Assembly (NCBI RefSeq): GCF_900105655.1
Contig: NZ_LT629787.1
Coordinates: 2,232,001-2,296,000 of the forward strand
Reading direction: 5' to 3'
DNA from: Halopseudomonas salegens
Lineage (GTDB): Bacteria; Pseudomonadota; Gammaproteobacteria; Pseudomonadales; Pseudomonadaceae
Length of the DNA stretch: 64,000 nt
Shown: piece after piece, positions 21,737 to 31,029 of the stretch
Position numbering within the stretch: position 1 is the stretch's first letter
Layout: each line of letters begins with the position of its first letter
The notes under the pieces: model-generated
The model's input: the letters and a program-made list of their open reading frames with translations, nothing else
Told to the model about the DNA's origin: nothing
Databases searched by the model: none
Program-made: the position numbers and the translations under genes

Positions 21737-21756
21737 GCCTGGCTGACACCAGGCTC
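21735..21756. terminator. inverted repeat between convergent cyclase and SapC genes
   Basis: A GAGCCTGG/CCAGGCTC 8-bp stem with a six-base loop overlaps the cyclase stop codon and lies 8 bp from the end of the convergent SapC-family gene. No T tract is seen. A shared bidirectional 3'-end hairpin is the simplest reading. Confidence 0.5.
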
Positions 21757-21763
21757 GTTCCGG

Positions 21764-22504
21764 TCAGTGTTTGGCGTCACTGCCAAAACCGGCATTCAGA
21801 TAATCCTCAAACAGCACATTGATGTTGCCCAGCGACATCAGGTGGGCATAAATCAGGCCCAGAAAACCCTGTCTGTTCAACTCCAGCACATCGGCGTCAC
21901 CCAATTGCCGCAACCGCTTTTCGTCAACGGCATAAAAGTCTTGCAGGGTAAAACTCTTGCCATTCCTGTGCGTCATCTTGACTGAACGCGGAACCAACAG
22001 GTTCAGCTTCTGCAACTGCAGTACAAAAGCGCGCGTCTGCTTGGAATCGTTGAAATAGTTTTGCATCAAACCGACCATGCTCTGCAAAAACGTGCTGTAC
22101 TCGCCATTGTCAGTAAAAAGCTCTCGCCCTTCCTGCTCATTCCAGCCGGCAAAGTCCTCATCAATGCAGATGGTCAGCTCTTCAGCGCCGGTATCAGCAA
22201 ACATAAAGGGATAGCGACGAACAAAAGCCGGAACATAGGTACTTTCCTGCCACTGGCCATCCGCTTGCAGAAAGCGATTGTGCCCTTCGGTAAGCCCCAT
22301 CAAGGCCACCGGGGAGATGTTGTCTTCGCGCCCGATAAACAGCAGCGGAAAGCTGCGGGCCGCAGAGAAAAACTCTGCCCCGTTAATCGGGACCATTTGC
22401 GCATCACGCGCAAATTCAAAAGTTGTCGCATTGCTTACCCGCAGATTGCGGTGTGCCTGGCGATCCAGCGGCTTGATGCTGTTATACAAAAACAGGGTCT
22501 TCAT
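21764..22504 (-). CDS. SapC family protein
   Basis: A 246-residue protein of the SapC family (named after a Campylobacter S-layer locus); its function is not established. Conserved features include the hydrophobic FPLLFIGRED, ALMGLTEGHN and the C-terminal ALMSLGN-like AHLMSLGNINVL segment. No signal peptide is evident. It lies 40 bp downstream of rluB on the same strand and could be read from that operon. In other bacteria SapC genes often neighbour halogenases or TonB receptors; neither is present here. Confidence 0.82.
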   Translation of the reverse strand: MKTLFLYNSIKPLDRQAHRNLRVSNATTFEFARDAQMVPINGAEFFSAARSFPLLFIGREDNISPVALMGLTEGHNRFLQADGQWQESTYVPAFVRRYPFMFADTGAEELTICIDEDFAGWNEQEGRELFTDNGEYSTFLQSMVGLMQNYFNDSKQTRAFVLQLQKLNLLVPRSVKMTHRNGKSFTLQDFYAVDEKRLRQLGDADVLELNRQGFLGLIYAHLMSLGNINVLFEDYLNAGFGSDAKH

Positions 22505-22544
22505 TCAACGCTCTCCAAAATAAAACATGAGTCCTGAACAGAAT

Positions 22545-23429
22545 TCAGCGTTTGGGCTTGGTACGACGCAGTGGCCGCGGGGTATGCAGCGATGGCTTGC
22601 GCGCCTGGCGCTTGCGCTTTTCCTTTTCCTGCTGACTGGCTTCAGGCAAGGAAACCGGCCTGAGCTCAACCTCGGCGCTCAGGGTGTCAAGTTCCTGCTG
22701 AGCCATCTCACGCCAGCGTCCGACCGGCAATTCCGGACCCAGGAAGACGGGGCCAAAGCGTACCCGCTTGAGCCGGTTGACACGCACCCCCTGAGACTCC
22801 CACAGACGCCGCACTTCACGGTTACGGCCTTCCAGCAAGCAGACATGAAACCAGCGATTGATGCCTTCACCACCGGCCGTGACCACGTCGGTAAACCGCG
22901 CCGGGCCATCTTCCAGCATAACGCCGGTAGTCAGACGCTCGATCATGGCTTCATCGACCTCACCCATGACACGCACCGCATACTCACGGTCCATCTGCCA
23001 GGACGGATGCATCAGCCGGTTGGCCAGTTCACCATCGGTGGTAAACAACAGCAAGCCGGTGGTATTGATATCCAGCCGGCCGATGTTGATCCAGCGGCCC
23101 TGCTTCAGGCGCGGCAAACGATCAAACACAGTGGGGCGGCCTTCGGGGTCATCGCGGGTACAGACTTCACCTTCGGGCTTGTTGTAGATGATGACCCGGC
23201 GAACGACTTCGGTATTCAGGTCGCGTTTGAGCGGGCGACCATCCAGGGTAATCTGGTCGAGGCTGTCAACGCGGCAACCGAGTACCGCCTGTTCACCATT
23301 GACCAGAACCCGACCGGCGGCAATCCAGCCTTCAACTTCTCGGCGGGAACCCAGGCCCATGCGGGCAAGGACTTTCTGGAGTTTTTCACCACTGACTGGT
23401 GGATTGGTTGTTTCGCGCATATCGGGCAC
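22545..23429 (-). CDS. rluB: 23S rRNA pseudouridine(2605) synthase RluB
   Basis: Modifies U2605 (E. coli numbering) in 23S rRNA. The 294-residue protein has an N-terminal S4 RNA-binding domain ([18 protein letters not shown]) and the RsuA-type catalytic motif [12 protein letters not shown] with the catalytic Asp. The C-terminal tail (residues about 255-294) is rich in Lys, Arg and Pro, typical of RluB in Pseudomonas. An ATG three codons downstream is an alternative start. It follows scpB by 39 bp. Confidence 0.95.
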   Translation of the reverse strand: MPDMRETTNPPVSGEKLQKVLARMGLGSRREVEGWIAAGRVLVNGEQAVLGCRVDSLDQITLDGRPLKRDLNTEVVRRVIIYNKPEGEVCTRDDPEGRPTVFDRLPRLKQGRWINIGRLDINTTGLLLFTTDGELANRLMHPSWQMDREYAVRVMGEVDEAMIERLTTGVMLEDGPARFTDVVTAGGEGINRWFHVCLLEGRNREVRRLWESQGVRVNRLKRVRFGPVFLGPELPVGRWREMAQQELDTLSAEVELRPVSLPEASQQEKEKRKRQARKPSLHTPRPLRRTKPKR

Positions 23430-23468
23430 CTCCCGGTGGCTGGCGTAGCTGGCAAGTCCGCGAGAATA

Positions 23469-24227
23469 TCACTCGCCGGGCGGCTCGTCATCTGTTGGCT
23501 CTTCCCGCGCCGGCAAGTCATCGAAATCGGTCTTGATGCGTTCTTCCATGCCGCGCAGCTCGTCCAGCAGCGCATGAAAATCTTCTTCCGCAGCTTCGCC
23601 GTCCAACGGTTGCAAGGGCTCGACCGGCATCCACGGCGTCGCTGGGGCCTGGGTTTCCTCATCGCTGCCGGTGTCCTGCAGGTCCAGTTCGGGCTCGGCA
23701 TCCAGGTCACGAATGGTCGCCAAGGGTGGCAGCTCGTTGAGACTATGCAAACTGAAGTAATCAAGAAACTGGCGGGTAGTGGCATACATGGCTGGGCGGC
23801 CCGGTACATCACGGTGACCGACCACCCGCACCCATTCGCGATCGACCAGAGTACGGACGATGTGGCTGCTCACCGCCACCCCGCGAATATCCTCAATCTC
23901 GCCACGGGTGATCGGCTGGCGGTAAGCAATCAGTGCCAGTGTTTCCAGCAGCGCACGCGAGTAACGCTGCGGCCGCTCCTCCCACAAGCGACTGACCCAG
24001 GGCATGAACTCATTGCGCACTTGAAGTCGCCAGCCGCTGGCCACCTCGACCAGCTGCATGGCTGAGTCGGCATAGCTGTCAGCCAGTTCGGCAAGCGCCG
24101 CGCGCAATGCATCATTCGCTGGCAATTGTTCGGGCTCGAACAGATCCTTGATCCGCTCCAGGTTCAGCGGCTTGTTGCTGGACAGCAGCGCCGCTTCAAG
24201 AATCCGTGACAGGGGTGGTTGGCTCAT
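23469..24227 (-). CDS. scpB: SMC-Scp complex subunit ScpB
   Basis: Winged-helix subunit of the condensin-like SMC-ScpAB complex for chromosome organisation. The 252-residue sequence holds the family blocks LEAALLSSNKPL, ETLALIAYRQPITRGEIE and RGVAVSSHIVRTL. The C-terminal 60 residues are acidic and Pro-rich, a common extension. The start overlaps the scpA end by 32 bases, which indicates tight coupling. Confidence 0.95.
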   Translation of the reverse strand: MSQPPLSRILEAALLSSNKPLNLERIKDLFEPEQLPANDALRAALAELADSYADSAMQLVEVASGWRLQVRNEFMPWVSRLWEERPQRYSRALLETLALIAYRQPITRGEIEDIRGVAVSSHIVRTLVDREWVRVVGHRDVPGRPAMYATTRQFLDYFSLHSLNELPPLATIRDLDAEPELDLQDTGSDEETQAPATPWMPVEPLQPLDGEAAEEDFHALLDELRGMEERIKTDFDDLPAREEPTDDEPPGE

Positions 24228-25074
24228 CTGCGCGCACCTTGACGTGAATGGGGGCCAGGGGTTCGGTTTGTACCAGTTCGATCAGTTGTTCCTTGACCAG
24301 TTCCAGCACCGCCATAAAGGTGACGACGACACCCAGGCGCCCCTCAGACGTACTGAACAGACTGACAAAAGGCACGAAGGCGCGGCCCTGCAAGCGATCC
24401 AGCACCTGCGCCATGCGCTCGCGGGTAGACAACACCTCCCGGGTGACCTGGTGACTTTCGAACATATCGGCACGACGCAATACATCGGACAATGCCAGCA
24501 TCAATTCCTGCAAATTGACCTCAGGTGCCTGGGTGCGCTGCGGCAAAGCCGGCACCTCGGCAGCAGCCAGCGTCAGGTCACGGCCAAGGCGCGGCAAGCT
24601 GTCGATATCCTCGGCGGCCTGCTTGAAGCGCTCGTATTCCTGCAGGCGACGGATCAGCTCGGCACGAGGATCACCCTCCTCTTCGTCGAGCTCTTCCTGA
24701 CGCGGCAACAACAGGCGGGATTTGATCTCTGCCAGCATGGCAGCCATCACCAGATACTCGGCAGCCAACTCCAGGCGTATCGCCTTCATCAGCTCGACGT
24801 AACTCATGTACTGGCGGGTAATTTCCGCCACCGGAATATCCAGAATGTCGATATTCTGTCGGCGGATCAGATACAGCAGCAAATCCAGCGGGCCTTCAAA
24901 AGCCTCGAGAAAGACTTCCAGCGCCTCGGGCGGAATGTACAGATCCTGCGGCAATTCGGTCACCGCCTGGCCGTACACCACGGCAAAAGGCAGTTCCTGC
25001 TGGTGTACCAGAGGCGAAGTGGCAGCGCTGGCCGACGAGGTCGAGGGGGTCTCAGTGTTCGTCGGCTCGCGCAT
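24196..25074 (-). CDS. scpA: SMC-Scp complex subunit ScpA
   Basis: Kleisin subunit that bridges SMC heads. The 292-residue protein contains the ScpA N-terminal signature FEGPLDLLLYLIRRQNIDI and the ITRQYMSYVELM segment, and a winged-helix C-terminus. The first 40 residues are a Ser/Thr-rich low-complexity lead-in that may not be conserved, so a start further downstream cannot be excluded. The gene lies four bases after the trpS stop and overlaps scpB by 32 bases. Confidence 0.95.
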   Translation of the reverse strand: MREPTNTETPSTSSASAATSPLVHQQELPFAVVYGQAVTELPQDLYIPPEALEVFLEAFEGPLDLLLYLIRRQNIDILDIPVAEITRQYMSYVELMKAIRLELAAEYLVMAAMLAEIKSRLLLPRQEELDEEEGDPRAELIRRLQEYERFKQAAEDIDSLPRLGRDLTLAAAEVPALPQRTQAPEVNLQELMLALSDVLRRADMFESHQVTREVLSTRERMAQVLDRLQGRAFVPFVSLFSTSEGRLGVVVTFMAVLELVKEQLIELVQTEPLAPIHVKVRADEPTTPVTDS

Positions 25075-25078
25075 GGGG

Positions 25079-26296
25079 TCAGGGCCGGTAATGCAGGCCC
25101 ATGACCTGCCGCACTTCAGCCAGGGTATCGCGCGCCGCTTCGCGCGCGCGCTCGGTGCCCTCGGCCAGAATCACCCGCACCGCATCCGGGTTCGCTTCGT
25201 AATCCTTCGCCCGCTGCTGCATCGGCGCCAGCTCGGTACTGATCGCATCTATCACCGGCTTCTTGCAGTCAATACAGCCAATACCGGCACTCCGGCAGCC
25301 TTCCTGCACCCAGGCATGGGTTGCCTCATCGGTATAGACCTGATGCAACTGGAATACCGGGCACTTGCCCGGATCACCCGGATCATTGCGACGTACCCGA
25401 GCCGGATCGGTCGGCATGCGGCGCACCTTCTCGCTCACCTCATCCGTGGTATCACGCAAGGTAATGGTGTTGCCGTAGGACTTGGACATTTTTTGCCCAT
25501 CCAGGCCCGGCATCTTCGAGTCCGGTGTCAGCAGGGCCTGTGGCTCGGGCAGAATCACCTTGCCGCCACCTTCCAGGTAGCCAAACAAACGCTCCTTGTC
25601 GCCCAGGGTAATATTCTGCTGCTCCTGAAGCAGGGCACGCGCCGTATTCAGTGCCTCGCTGTCACCCTGCTCCTGATAGGTCTTGCGCAGGTTGTTGTAT
25701 AGCTTGGCGGCTTTTTTGCCCATCTTGCGGACCGCAGCCTCGGCTTTCTCTTCGAAACCGATTTCCTTGCCGTACAGGTGATTGAAGCGCCGCGCCACTT
25801 CACGGGTAATTTCCACGTGCGCTACCTGGTCCGCCCCGACCGGTACCTGACCGGCGCGATAAACCAGAATATCCGCGCTCTGCAGCAAGGGGTAGCCAAG
25901 GAAACCGTAGGTCGCCAGATCCAGATCCTTGAGTTTTTCCTGCTGATCCTTGTAGGTCGGCACCCGCTCCAGCCAACTGACGGGTGTAATCATCGACAAT
26001 AACAGGTGCAGCTCGGCATGCTCGGGTACCTGCGACTGGATGAACAGGGTCGATGCGTTACCGCTCACTCCGGCCGCCAGCCAATCGACCAGCATGTCCC
26101 AGACACTCTGCTCGATATCCTGCGGCGTCTCGTAATGGGTGGTCAGCGCATGCCAGTCAGCCGCAAAGAAAAAGCAATCATACTCATGCTGCAACTTTAC
26201 CCAGTTCTTCAACACACCATGATAATGACCCAGATGCAATCGACCAGTCGGGCGCATGCCAGACAGAATCCTGCGCTGCGAATCTACGGAACTCAA
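25079..26296 (-). CDS. trpS: tryptophanyl-tRNA synthetase
   Basis: Class I aminoacyl-tRNA synthetase of 405 residues. The HIGH-type motif is HLGHYHG and the KMSKS loop is conserved (QKMSKSYGN). It is the longer TrpS form with an insertion (FGYLEGGGK region), as in Pseudomonas. The start appears to be TTG at 26296 with a GGAGTG site about seven bases upstream; this gives the family N-terminus. The 189-bp gap before it contains no other gene and should hold the promoter. Confidence 0.95.
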   Translation of the reverse strand: MSSVDSQRRILSGMRPTGRLHLGHYHGVLKNWVKLQHEYDCFFFAADWHALTTHYETPQDIEQSVWDMLVDWLAAGVSGNASTLFIQSQVPEHAELHLLLSMITPVSWLERVPTYKDQQEKLKDLDLATYGFLGYPLLQSADILVYRAGQVPVGADQVAHVEITREVARRFNHLYGKEIGFEEKAEAAVRKMGKKAAKLYNNLRKTYQEQGDSEALNTARALLQEQQNITLGDKERLFGYLEGGGKVILPEPQALLTPDSKMPGLDGQKMSKSYGNTITLRDTTDEVSEKVRRMPTDPARVRRNDPGDPGKCPVFQLHQVYTDEATHAWVQEGCRSAGIGCIDCKKPVIDAISTELAPMQQRAKDYEANPDAVRVILAEGTERAREAARDTLAEVRQVMGLHYRP

Positions 26297-26485
26297 GTGT
26301 CACTCCTGACGCTATCAACAGAAAGAAGCCATAGGTACATGGCAGAAAGTGCGCAGTATACCCGCAAGTCGCCGCCCCCGGGCAAACCCGACACCAATTA
26401 CCCTCGCCGTTTTACCGCCGCTCTGAAGCTGCAAGCGGTTTTGCCTGCCAAGGACGCAAATGCAACAACAATATGACTGTTGCAA

Positions 26486-27109
26486 CTAGCCACCGAAGGG
26501 GGTTGGATCACCCAGACCGACCCGTGTCACTTCAACCACATCGTCCAGCATGCTGACCACTGTCGTTGGCTCTACCTCGCAGGCGCCGCCGTCAATGATC
26601 AGATCCAGCTGCTTGCCGATACGATCCCGGATCATCTCCGGGTCGGTCAGCGGCAGGTTGTCGCCCGGGAGCATCAGGGTCACGCTCATCAAGGGTTCGC
26701 CCAGGGCTGCCAGCAGATCCAGGGTGATCTGGTGGTCAGGAATGCGCAGGCCGATGGTGCGTCGCTTCGGATGCAGCAAGCGCCGTGGCACTTCGCTGGT
26801 CGCATTCAGGATAAAGGTATAAGGCCCCGGCGTATGCGCCTTGAGCAAACGAAAGGTCGTGTTGTCGACCTTGGCGTAAACCCCCAGCTCGGACAAGTCA
26901 CGGCACACCAGAGTGAAGTTGTGATTCTTGTCCAGCTCACGCAGGCGACGAATCCGCTCCAGCGCGTTCTTGTCGCCCAGATGACAGCCCAGGGCGTAGG
27001 CCGAATCAGTCGGATAGGCGACCACACCGCCCTGACGAATAATATCAACCGCCTGCCGAATCAGCCGGGGTTGCGGGTTATCCGGATGAATCTGAAAAAA
27101 CTGACTCAC
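26486..27109 (-). CDS. YciO/Sua5/YrdC family protein
   Basis: A 207-residue member of the threonylcarbamoyl-AMP synthase-like family, closest in look to YciO. Visible family blocks are GGVVAYPTDSAYALGCHL, LRELDKNHNFTLVCRDLSE cut by a hydrophobic core, and PGPYTFIL. YciO resembles the t6A enzyme TsaC but is not shown to replace it in all hosts, so the exact role is open. The start is a GTG at 27109 with a GAGGAA site. It lies ten bases after the PHP-domain gene and is likely co-transcribed with it. Confidence 0.88.
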   Translation of the reverse strand: MSQFFQIHPDNPQPRLIRQAVDIIRQGGVVAYPTDSAYALGCHLGDKNALERIRRLRELDKNHNFTLVCRDLSELGVYAKVDNTTFRLLKAHTPGPYTFILNATSEVPRRLLHPKRRTIGLRIPDHQITLDLLAALGEPLMSVTLMLPGDNLPLTDPEMIRDRIGKQLDLIIDGGACEVEPTTVVSMLDDVVEVTRVGLGDPTPFGG

Positions 27110-27119
27110 ACTAAATTCC

Positions 27120-28022
27120 TCATCCACAGCGGCCAGGCGCCGCATTAAAAGCTTCATCCTGCCAGAGTGGCGAACACTCCGGCGGTAATGCCGTCATTTG
27201 CCCCAGCGCCATCCAGGGCGAATCCGGGTTATGGAAATCACTACCACAGCTGACCAGAAAACCCAGTTCTCGGCTCAGTTTACCAAGGTAGGCCACCTGC
27301 TCAACCGGCTGCTTGCCATTGACGACTTCAATGCCACGACCACCGGCCTCGGCAAAGGCCCGCAGCAATTTGCGCAGCTGACTCCGGCTGAAACCGTATT
27401 GCCACGGATGGGCAATCACGGCGATGCCACCGGCACTGCGAATCTGGCCAACGACTGCTTCCAGGGTCGGCCAGTGCTGGCGAATATCACCGAGCTTGCC
27501 GGCGCCGAGCCATTTCTGGAACGCAGCTGCACGATCCGGCACATGGCCGGCAGCCACCAGCCAGTCGGCAAAGTGCGGGCGTGCGGGCGGGCTGTGCTCC
27601 TCCGCTCCGGCCAGTTTTTGCTGCTCAATGGCTCCGGCCAACGCACCCGGCATATTCTTCTGTGCCAGTTTGTCGGCGATCTGCTCGGCCCGGCGCCAGC
27701 GCCCGGTGCGAACTTCGCTCAGGGCCTGTTGAAAGTCGCCATCCTGCGGATCAAAACCATAGCCCAGGATATGCAACGTGCGTGACTGCCACTGGGCTGA
27801 CAGCTCGACACCACTGACCCAACCCATACCCGCGGCCAATGCAGCCGCTCGCGCCGACTCCAGACCATCGATACAGTCATGGTCGGTCAAGGCGATCAGC
27901 TCGACGCCGGCTGCGGCAGCACGGTGCATGAGTTGGTCGGGGGCCAGCACGCCATCGGAAGCGGTACTGTGCATGTGTAGATCAGCGCGCACAGGATCTC
28001 CTGCATGGGGAATTTCCACCAT
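27120..28022 (-). CDS. PHP-domain phosphoesterase, RNase AM (YciV/TrpH) family
   Basis: A polymerase-and-histidinol-phosphatase-fold metalloenzyme of 300 residues. Metal-binding motifs are DLHMHSTASDG near residue 14, ALTDHDCIDGL, and SCGSDFHNPD near the C-terminus. E. coli YciV is a 5'-3' exonuclease that trims rRNA and degrades short nucleic acids and 3',5'-bisnucleotides. Conserved order with the YciO gene supports this family. The ATG at 28022 is picked because homology starts there; the open frame continues far upstream without meaning. Confidence 0.9.
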   Translation of the reverse strand: MVEIPHAGDPVRADLHMHSTASDGVLAPDQLMHRAAAAGVELIALTDHDCIDGLESARAAALAAGMGWVSGVELSAQWQSRTLHILGYGFDPQDGDFQQALSEVRTGRWRRAEQIADKLAQKNMPGALAGAIEQQKLAGAEEHSPPARPHFADWLVAAGHVPDRAAAFQKWLGAGKLGDIRQHWPTLEAVVGQIRSAGGIAVIAHPWQYGFSRSQLRKLLRAFAEAGGRGIEVVNGKQPVEQVAYLGKLSRELGFLVSCGSDFHNPDSPWMALGQMTALPPECSPLWQDEAFNAAPGRCG

Positions 28023-28196
28023 TATGCCTTGTCTACGCCTTGAACGCTCAGTCGGATACACTTGTGCCCGATAATGCGTCTGCGTGAGCCGTGAACAAGC
28101 GACCTGCTGCGGAGCCTCATGCAATGTGACGATCATGTTCGTGCAATCTTCCGGCACGCCTGCCATTGAGTGGCAGCATGGAATCAAGGACAAACA

Positions 28197-28505
28197 ATGT
28201 ACTACGCCATCATGGCTACCGATTACCCCGACACCCTCGATGCCCGCCTGCAAGCGCGGCCGGATCACCTGGCGCGGTTGCATGCATTGCAGGATGCCGG
28301 CCGGTTGCTGCTCGCGGGGCCGCACCCGGCCGTCGACAGCAATGATCCCGGCAGCGCCGGTTTTACCGGCAGCCTGGTGGTGGCCGAATTTGCCAGCCTG
28401 GAAGCGGCCGAAGCCTGGGCTGCAGCGGACCCCTATGTTGCCGCCGGCGTCTATCAGGATGTGCGGGTCAAACCGTTCAAGGCCGTGTTGCCGGCCCAAC
28501 GCTGA
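28197..28505 (+). CDS. yciI: YciI family protein
   Basis: A small ferredoxin-like-fold protein of 102 residues. Conserved residues of the family are seen in the [15 protein letters not shown] and [11 protein letters not shown] blocks and the [17 protein letters not shown] segment, which carry the presumed His/Asp active-site pair. The biochemical activity of YciI is not known. The start at 28197 has an AAGGA site. It lies 27 bp upstream of the cpxR-like gene on the same strand. Confidence 0.92.
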   Translation: MYYAIMATDYPDTLDARLQARPDHLARLHALQDAGRLLLAGPHPAVDSNDPGSAGFTGSLVVAEFASLEAAEAWAAADPYVAAGVYQDVRVKPFKAVLPAQR

Positions 28506-28532
28506 GCCGAGCCAAACTCAAGAGGCAAGCCC

Positions 28533-29222
28533 GTGACCACTGCCCGATTATTGATGATTGACGATGACCAGGAGCTGTGTGGTCTGCTTGGCGACTGGCT
28601 GGGCAGCGAAGGGTTTCAGCTCGATTGCGTGCACGATGGCGAGCAGGGCCTGGCCCGCGCACTGACCGGTGAACATGAAGCTATCATCCTGGATCTGATG
28701 CTTCCCGGCATCAACGGTCTGGACCTGCTGCGTGCTCTGCGCCAGCAGGCTCAGGTACCGGTGCTGATGCTCAGTGCCCGGGGAGAACCGGTTGACCGCA
28801 TTCTGGGCCTGGAGCTGGGTGCCGACGATTATCTGGCCAAACCTTGCGATCCACGCGAACTGGTCGCCCGCTTGCGCGCCCTGCTGCGCCGCAGTCAGCA
28901 TCAGGACACCGGCAACGAGTCCAGCCTGCTGGACGTCGGTGACCTGCGCCTCGATTCGGTCAACCTGGTCGCCTGGCGCGATGGAGAGCTGCTGACCCTG
29001 ACCCAGACGGAAGCACATATTCTCGCCCTGTTGTTACGCCACGCGGGGCAGGTGATTGACCGCCAGACCCTGTCGCGCGAGGTATTGGGCAAGTCCCTCG
29101 GCCCCTATGACCGCAGCCTGGACATGCACATCAGCAACCTGCGACGCAAACTCGGCACCCATGCCGACGAGCGCCCACGCATTCAGGCACTGCGCGGGCG
29201 GGGTTATATCTACGCCGCGTGA
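28533..29222 (+). CDS. cpxR: CpxR-like OmpR-family response regulator
   Basis: Two-component response regulator of 229 residues. The receiver has an acidic pocket in MIDDDQE, phospho-acceptor Asp54 in ILDLMLPG, and the conserved Lys in LAKPCDP. The C-terminus is a winged helix (VIDRQTLSREV, DRSLDMHISNLRRKLG). A GTG start at 28533 follows an AGAGG site. Together with the Spy-like gene and sensor kinase it reproduces the order of the P. aeruginosa CpxR/CpxS locus. A CpxR-type box right after the stop suggests it controls the next gene. Confidence 0.88.
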   Translation: MTTARLLMIDDDQELCGLLGDWLGSEGFQLDCVHDGEQGLARALTGEHEAIILDLMLPGINGLDLLRALRQQAQVPVLMLSARGEPVDRILGLELGADDYLAKPCDPRELVARLRALLRRSQHQDTGNESSLLDVGDLRLDSVNLVAWRDGELLTLTQTEAHILALLLRHAGQVIDRQTLSREVLGKSLGPYDRSLDMHISNLRRKLGTHADERPRIQALRGRGYIYAA

Positions 29223-29224
29223 GC

Positions 29225-29240
29225 TTTACACAACCTTTAC
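29225..29240 (-). promoter_or_regulatory. CpxR-type binding box
   Basis: On the minus strand the sequence reads GTAAA-N6-GTAAA, matching the E. coli CpxR consensus of two GTAAA half sites. It starts three bases after the response-regulator stop and about 95 bp before the Spy/CpxP-like gene, where a TTGACA hexamer (29257-29262) could be a promoter element. Likely site for induction of the chaperone and kinase genes. Confidence 0.6.
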
Positions 29241-29332
29241 CGCCAGGCAGCCCAGCTTGACAGTGTATTCGTCAGACTGAGCATCAAGGGTCAAACATGG
29301 CCCCCGACTGAATGACCAAACAGGAGTCAATG

Positions 29333-29692
29333 ATGAACAAGACCTTGATCGCCAGTGTAATGATGCTGGGTATCGGCCTCAGCGGGCATACCCTTGCCGC
29401 CCACCATGGCCAGGGCAAGCAGGATCGCGGTGAGCGTTACCTAGAACGCATGACCGAACAACTCGACCTGACCAGTGAGCAGCAAGAGCAGTTGCGTGAA
29501 ATCCACAAGGAACAGCGCGAAGCCTACCGTGAGCTGCATGCGCAAACCCGCGAGCAGGTTGCCGAGGTACTGACCGAGGAGCAACAGGAAAAAATGCAGG
29601 CCATGCGTGAAGAGCACCGGGAAAGAATGCAACAGCATCATCAACAGCGTGACGAGTCTGGCGAGCGCCATCAACGCAACCGGGATTACTGA
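29333..29692 (+). CDS. Spy/CpxP-like periplasmic chaperone
   Basis: A 119-residue exported protein with signal peptide (cleavage after HTLAA). The mature part is almost entirely charged helix. It has two LTxxQ motifs (LTSEQQEQL and LTEEQQEKM), the hallmark of Spy/CpxP periplasmic stress chaperones, and a His/Arg-rich end. An ATG at 29330 is also present, but 29333 sits at the better spacing from the GGAG site. It lies between the regulator and kinase genes, and probably both protects the envelope and damps the kinase. Confidence 0.85.
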   Translation: MNKTLIASVMMLGIGLSGHTLAAHHGQGKQDRGERYLERMTEQLDLTSEQQEQLREIHKEQREAYRELHAQTREQVAEVLTEEQQEKMQAMREEHRERMQQHHQQRDESGERHQRNRDY

Positions 29693-29697
29693 TCCGC

Positions 29698-31029
29698 ATG
29701 CGACTGTTCTGGAAAGTCTTTGCCGTTCTCTGGCTGGCAACCCTGCTGGTTGGTGGCTCTGGCTTTCTGGTCAGTCGTGCCCTGCAACAGGACTGGATGC
29801 TGCTGCAATTTCACCCGCAATTGCGTGATTTTGCCAGTGAACTGGTCAATGAATATGAGCAACAGGGGCCAGATCAGGCACAAGCCTGGCTGGAACAGCA
29901 ACTGGCAGAACACCGTCTGCGAGCGCGCCTGTTTGATGCCAGTGGCGACCCTCTGCTGACGGGCACGCTCTGGCCCAGCGCGCGGCAGCATCTGGTGGAA
30001 GAACGCCAGCACAAGTCCCGCCGCAATCCCTATGGGCGCCGCTTCCAGCTGGTCTGGAACAGTGACCTCGCCACCTACCAGTTGAGCCTGCATGTGCCGA
30101 CACCGGAGCTGTTTCGCTGGCAGCGCACACCCTTTGCGCTGATTGCCAATATCATTCTGGCCATGGCGTTGCTGGCGCTGCTCAGCTTGTTGCTCAGCCG
30201 CTACCTGACCAGCCCGCTACGCCGCCTTGGGCACGCCGCGCAAGCCCTGGGCGAGGGGCAATATCAACCCGAGAGTTTGCTGCCCAGCTTGCGCCGGCGC
30301 GATGAAATCGGTGACCTGTCACGTCAGTTTCAGCATATGGCCTCCCGCCTGCAAACCCTGCTCGACAGTCAACAGCAGCTGATGCGCGATATTTCCCACG
30401 AACTGCGCTCCCCCCTGGCCCGACTGCGTATCGGTCTGGCCCTGGCCAGCCGTCAACCGCTGCCCTCGGACGATCCTCTATGGCAGCGGCTGGACCGCGA
30501 ATGCAGCCGGCTGGACGAGCTGATTGGCGACATCCTCACCCTGAGCCGGCTGGACAGCCATGACCATCCCAGCGAACGTTTTGATCTGGATACTCTGGTC
30601 AGGGAATCGGTAGCCGACGCCAGCTTCAGCGCCGAGCATCAACGGATCGAACTCCAGGGTCAAACCAGGAGTCAGTTGACTGGCTGGCCGCAACAAATTG
30701 CCAGTGCGCTGGACAATCTGCTGCGCAATGCATTGCGCTTCACCCCCGAGAATGGCCAGATCAACATCCTGCTCGCGCGCCAGGAATCACAGGCCATTAT
30801 CCGTATTGAAGACAGCGGACCCGGAGTACCTGATGCATGGCTAAGCCAACTGGGCGAGCCCTTTGTGCGCCTGCCCGGGCAAGCCGCAGACAGCGGCCAT
30901 GGCCTCGGCCTGGCGATCGCCCGGCGTGCCATTGACCGACATCAGGGCCAACTGCGCTTTGATCGCAGCCCGCAGCTCGGCGGCCTGCGTGCCACCATCA
31001 GCCTGCCGCTGGGCCACTCCAGGGCGTGA
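29698..31029 (+). CDS. cpxA: CpxA-like sensor histidine kinase
   Basis: Membrane sensor kinase of 443 residues. It has an N-terminal helix (residues 5-25), a periplasmic domain to about residue 143, and a second helix with ALLALLSLLLSRYL. A HAMP domain follows, then a HisKA box DISHELRSPLARLR. The ATP-binding domain shows DNLLRNALRF, EDSGPGVPD and GHGLGLAIARR. It is five bases after the Spy-like gene. Its 3' end overlaps the convergent nitroreductase gene by 32 bases, so the two transcripts share antisense ends. Confidence 0.88.
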   Translation: MRLFWKVFAVLWLATLLVGGSGFLVSRALQQDWMLLQFHPQLRDFASELVNEYEQQGPDQAQAWLEQQLAEHRLRARLFDASGDPLLTGTLWPSARQHLVEERQHKSRRNPYGRRFQLVWNSDLATYQLSLHVPTPELFRWQRTPFALIANIILAMALLALLSLLLSRYLTSPLRRLGHAAQALGEGQYQPESLLPSLRRRDEIGDLSRQFQHMASRLQTLLDSQQQLMRDISHELRSPLARLRIGLALASRQPLPSDDPLWQRLDRECSRLDELIGDILTLSRLDSHDHPSERFDLDTLVRESVADASFSAEHQRIELQGQTRSQLTGWPQQIASALDNLLRNALRFTPENGQINILLARQESQAIIRIEDSGPGVPDAWLSQLGEPFVRLPGQAADSGHGLGLAIARRAIDRHQGQLRFDRSPQLGGLRATISLPLGHSRA

